In this document: in pieces, positions 13,004-15,229 of the stretch
How the letters are laid out: each line of letters opens with the position of its first letter
Numbering within the stretch: the stretch's first letter is position 1
Source of the DNA: Bacteroidota bacterium
GTDB lineage: Bacteria; Spirochaetota; Spirochaetia; JABMQR01
Assembly: GCA_013202335.1 (NCBI GenBank)
Contig: JABMQR010000211.1
Coordinates: 1-15,229 of the forward strand
Reading direction: 5' to 3'
DNA length: 15,229 bases
Translations under genes and position numbers: made by a program
Notes under the pieces: model-generated
The model's database searches: none
What the model saw: only the letters and a program-made list of their open reading frames with translations
What the model was told of the DNA's origin: nothing

Positions 13004-13927
13004 GTGAAAAATAGTACCAATACTCTAATCGAGAATAATCTGAAAAAACTGCTTGAGAGCTATGAGCAGAATAAAGGGACCAATTTTATTGATGAGAGAA
13101 GACTCCCTGAGGTCGTCGTTATCAGCCAGGTTATGGAAAATCTACTGGAAATACTGTTCCCCGGGTGCTCCGGCAAGCGCGAAATAACAAGCGAGAATCT
13201 CCAGTACGTTATTGGTGACATGCTCAGTCAGGTGCGATGTGACTTAAAAGAGCAAATTCTACTTGCCTATAAGCATGAATGCAATCTTACCAACTGTCTT
13301 GAAGATAGTTGTGTTGGAAAATCTGAACATGCTATTAATTTACTAATCGAATCACTGGCAGAAATCAGAACCATACTTAAAAAAGATGTTGAAGCTGCAT
13401 TTGCCGGTGACCCCGCAGCAACTTCAGAAGAGGAGATTGTAATCAGCTACCCCGGCTTAAAAGCTATCTCCATACATAGAATGGCACATATCCTCTATTT
13501 GGATAAGGTGCCTCTCATCCCCAGACTCATGAGTGAAATATCCCATTCCCATACAGGAATTGATATACATCCGGGAGCCAGAATTGGAGAGGGACTGTTT
13601 ATTGACCACGGGACAGGCGTAGTAATAGGTGAAACAACAATAATCGGTAAAAATGTAAAAATATATCAGGGAGTTACCCTTGGAGCTCTCAGCTTCCCAA
13701 AAAATGCATGCGGCGAACTTATCCGTGGCCAAAAAAGGCATCCAACTATTGAAGATAATGTAACAATCTATGCCCACGCCACTGTTCTTGGAAATGTGAC
13801 AATAGGGTCCAATTCATTAGTCGGCAGTAACGTATGGCTGAAAGAGGATGTTCCTGAGAATACTATGGTACTGGCTGAATCACCGGAAATGACCTTTAGA
13901 TCAGTTCGAAAAACTCCTAAAGCATAA
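13004..13927 (+). CDS. cysE: Serine O-acetyltransferase
   Basis: This 307-residue enzyme transfers acetyl from acetyl-CoA to L-serine, giving O-acetylserine, the precursor for cysteine synthesis. The N-terminal helical domain covers about residues 1-180. The left-handed beta-helix follows, with DIHPGARIGEGLFIDHGTG (187-205) carrying the active-site Asp/His pairs, VVIGETTIIGKNVKIYQGVTLG (206-227), and hexapeptide repeats to about 285. The length matches the long SAT/EpsC form rather than the ~270-residue enterobacterial CysE. The protein ends TPKA, without the C-terminal Ile that inserts into O-acetylserine sulfhydrylase, so formation of a classical cysteine synthase complex is doubtful. The GTG start is fixed by AAGGAG six bases upstream. 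Its stop is two bases from that of the convergent TldE-like gene. No sulfhydrylase gene is present in the window. Confidence 0.93.
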   Translation: MKNSTNTLIENNLKKLLESYEQNKGTNFIDERRLPEVVVISQVMENLLEILFPGCSGKREITSENLQYVIGDMLSQVRCDLKEQILLAYKHECNLTNCLEDSCVGKSEHAINLLIESLAEIRTILKKDVEAAFAGDPAATSEEEIVISYPGLKAISIHRMAHILYLDKVPLIPRLMSEISHSHTGIDIHPGARIGEGLFIDHGTGVVIGETTIIGKNVKIYQGVTLGALSFPKNACGELIRGQKRHPTIEDNVTIYAHATVLGNVTIGSNSLVGSNVWLKEDVPENTMVLAESPEMTFRSVRKTPKA

Positions 13928-13929
13928 CA

Positions 13930-15229
13930 TTAACCCGAGATCGAGACATCAGGAATAAGCAGAGACGGACTTGAAAAAGCCTGCATGCGGTCTGTCCGCC
14001 TGTCATCAGCTTTTGCAGCAATCCGGTTTATAAACTCAAAAAAATTTCCCGCTATAGTAAAATTACGCACAGGATCTCCCTGCTCACCATCAGAAATACG
14101 ATACCCTTTGGCTGAAAGAGAAAAATCTCCGGTTATTGGATCCAATCCGGCATGCAGCCCCTCAACTTCAGTAATTATTACCCCTGATCCAAGCTGGCGT
14201 AAAAGTGCATCCTGACCATTCACCCCGTTTGTTATATATGCATCATGAAGCCCGGTGGCTACACCCCCGTCAAATCCGCCTCTTTGGCTATGACCGGTTG
14301 TTTTAACCCCTGATCTGGCAGCAGAATAGACAGAGTGAATGATATTCTTAAGAATCCCCTCTTCTGCAAGCACTATCGCTCTGGTAGGAACCCCTTCATC
14401 ATCAAAGGTCTTTGATCTCAGAGAACCGGACAAAGGATTATCTTTTAAGGTAAATAGTTCACAGCCTATTTTTTCCCCTGGCTCCCCTTTAAAACGTGAA
14501 CGGTTTTTCTGGATATTCTCTCCAAAGAAATGCGACGAACCTCCGGAAATAAAAACCCCAAGTAATTTGGAGGCGACCTGTTCATCAAGAATAATATTAT
14601 ACATACCTGTTGCCAGCTCACCTGCACCCAGCATAGAGATTGCTTTATCAGAAGCCTCTTTTACCAGAAGATTTGCATCAATCCCGGAAAAATTTCGATA
14701 GAATCTCATTGCTGTCCCAACCTGAGTATCCTTCCCGTCAGAAGCCATAACATACAGGAGGCCGCCGCAGAGAGAGGCTCTGCGGAACGCGATAGTTTTT
14801 TCTGTACTGACTATACCCGTCTCCCCGCTTATTTCCTGATAATAGGCATAGGGAACATTAACAATTCGGGAATCATACTCTTTGGCCAATTTTTCAAGAC
14901 TTAGAGCGATTTCCTTTTTTTCCTCAACCGGTACAATATCAATATCTTCGCTCATAAACTCTTCAGAGTCAGGAAGCTCCTTTCCTCGATAAAGTACATT
15001 CCCCTCATCAAAAGCTGAATATTCGGAATTTTTCCCGGCTTTTCGCAGAATTGCTGAAACCGATTGCTCTGTCACAGATTCGGTAAAAGCTGAACCAATC
15101 TTCCCCTCCAGCGCAACTCTGGTACCTACCCCTGAAGTTTCAGCTGAGGTAAAATTGTTTATTGAACCGTTAAAAGAGGAGATCTCAATCTCTCTTCCCA
15201 TTGAGTAATATAACTCCGATGATACCGGC
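13930..15229 (-). CDS. TldE/PmbA family protein, N-terminus beyond the window
   Basis: This is a partial gene of the TldD/TldE (PmbA) family; in E. coli the pair forms a protease complex for peptide maturation (microcin B17) and antitoxin degradation. Family features are the N-terminal EISSFNGSINNF-type strand, TGMYNIILDEQVASKLLGVF, the conserved DDEGVPT and GLHAGLDPITGDFSLSAKGY near the C-terminus. No HExxxH zinc motif is visible, so this looks like the TldE (non-catalytic) subunit. An ATG at 15201 is probably internal: the 27 in-frame bases before it encode PVSSELYYS, which fits the usual family N-terminus, and no stop intervenes. The real start therefore lies past 15229. No tldD is seen here, though it may lie just outside. 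Confidence 0.88.
   Translation of the reverse strand, partial: PVSSELYYSMGREIEISSFNGSINNFTSAETSGVGTRVALEGKIGSAFTESVTEQSVSAILRKAGKNSEYSAFDEGNVLYRGKELPDSEEFMSEDIDIVPVEEKKEIALSLEKLAKEYDSRIVNVPYAYYQEISGETGIVSTEKTIAFRRASLCGGLLYVMASDGKDTQVGTAMRFYRNFSGIDANLLVKEASDKAISMLGAGELATGMYNIILDEQVASKLLGVFISGGSSHFFGENIQKNRSRFKGEPGEKIGCELFTLKDNPLSGSLRSKTFDDEGVPTRAIVLAEEGILKNIIHSVYSAARSGVKTTGHSQRGGFDGGVATGLHDAYITNGVNGQDALLRQLGSGVIITEVEGLHAGLDPITGDFSLSAKGYRISDGEQGDPVRNFTIAGNFFEFINRIAAKADDRRTDRMQAFSSPSLLIPDVSISG

Noticed and set aside
13457..13777. Minus-strand open frame inside cysE
   Set aside because: It is antisense to the conserved hexapeptide-repeat region; shadow frame only.

Overview
The window is ordinary chromosomal DNA of moderate-to-low G+C (about 40 % in most genes by hand counts on sample lines). 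It carries 12 protein genes plus one very short likely gene. A lipoprotein with a diderm-style lipobox, a family of iron-sulfur-free MutY-like glycosylases and the general gene set suggest a fermentative or anaerobic bacterium. Spirochaetota is my best guess, but this is a low-confidence inference from protein flavour only. No rRNA, tRNA, CRISPR array, transposase or phage gene was seen.

Layout. (1) 167-1782 (+): a two-gene phospholipid operon, a diacylglycerol-kinase-family lipid kinase overlapping a PlsC-type acyltransferase by ATGA. (2) 1793-5941: a small carbohydrate region with a Gfo/Idh/MocA oxidoreductase and an AraC-type regulator on the minus strand. These are divergent from a ThuA-like protein and a second Gfo/Idh/MocA oxidoreductase on the plus strand. 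The araC/thuA gap holds two back-to-back promoters with overlapping -35 boxes, and thuA-gfo is richer in G+C than its neighbours. A rho-independent terminator ends this unit at 5981-6016. (3) 6024-8054 (-): a lipoprotein of the 5'-nucleotidase / 2',3'-cyclic phosphodiesterase family. Its metallophosphoesterase active site has lost most of its metal ligands while its C-terminal domain is intact. (4) 8187-10374 (-): trpS overlapping a clusterless MutY-like DNA glycosylase, ended by a long hairpin. (5) 10469-12955: an AI-2E-family membrane protein (-) and a small-ORF/trmJ pair (+), separated by four copies of a short repeat, two of which form a 92-nt palindromic element. (6) 13004-15229: serine O-acetyltransferase (+) convergent with a TldE/PmbA-type protein (-) that runs off the right edge.

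Working together: the first operon makes phosphatidic acid in two ways, by phosphorylating diacylglycerol and by acylating lysophosphatidic acid. The AraC/ThuA/Gfo group is probably a regulated sugar or keto-sugar module without its own transporter here. The remaining genes are housekeeping: tRNA charging and methylation, base-excision repair, cysteine synthesis and peptide maturation.

The most noteworthy points are the apparent pseudo-phosphatase lipoprotein, the interspersed repeat family around the AI-2E and trmJ genes, a 36-residue membrane-protein gene with an ideal ribosome-binding site, and the Fe-S-free MutY-like protein with Glu where MutY has its catalytic Asp.
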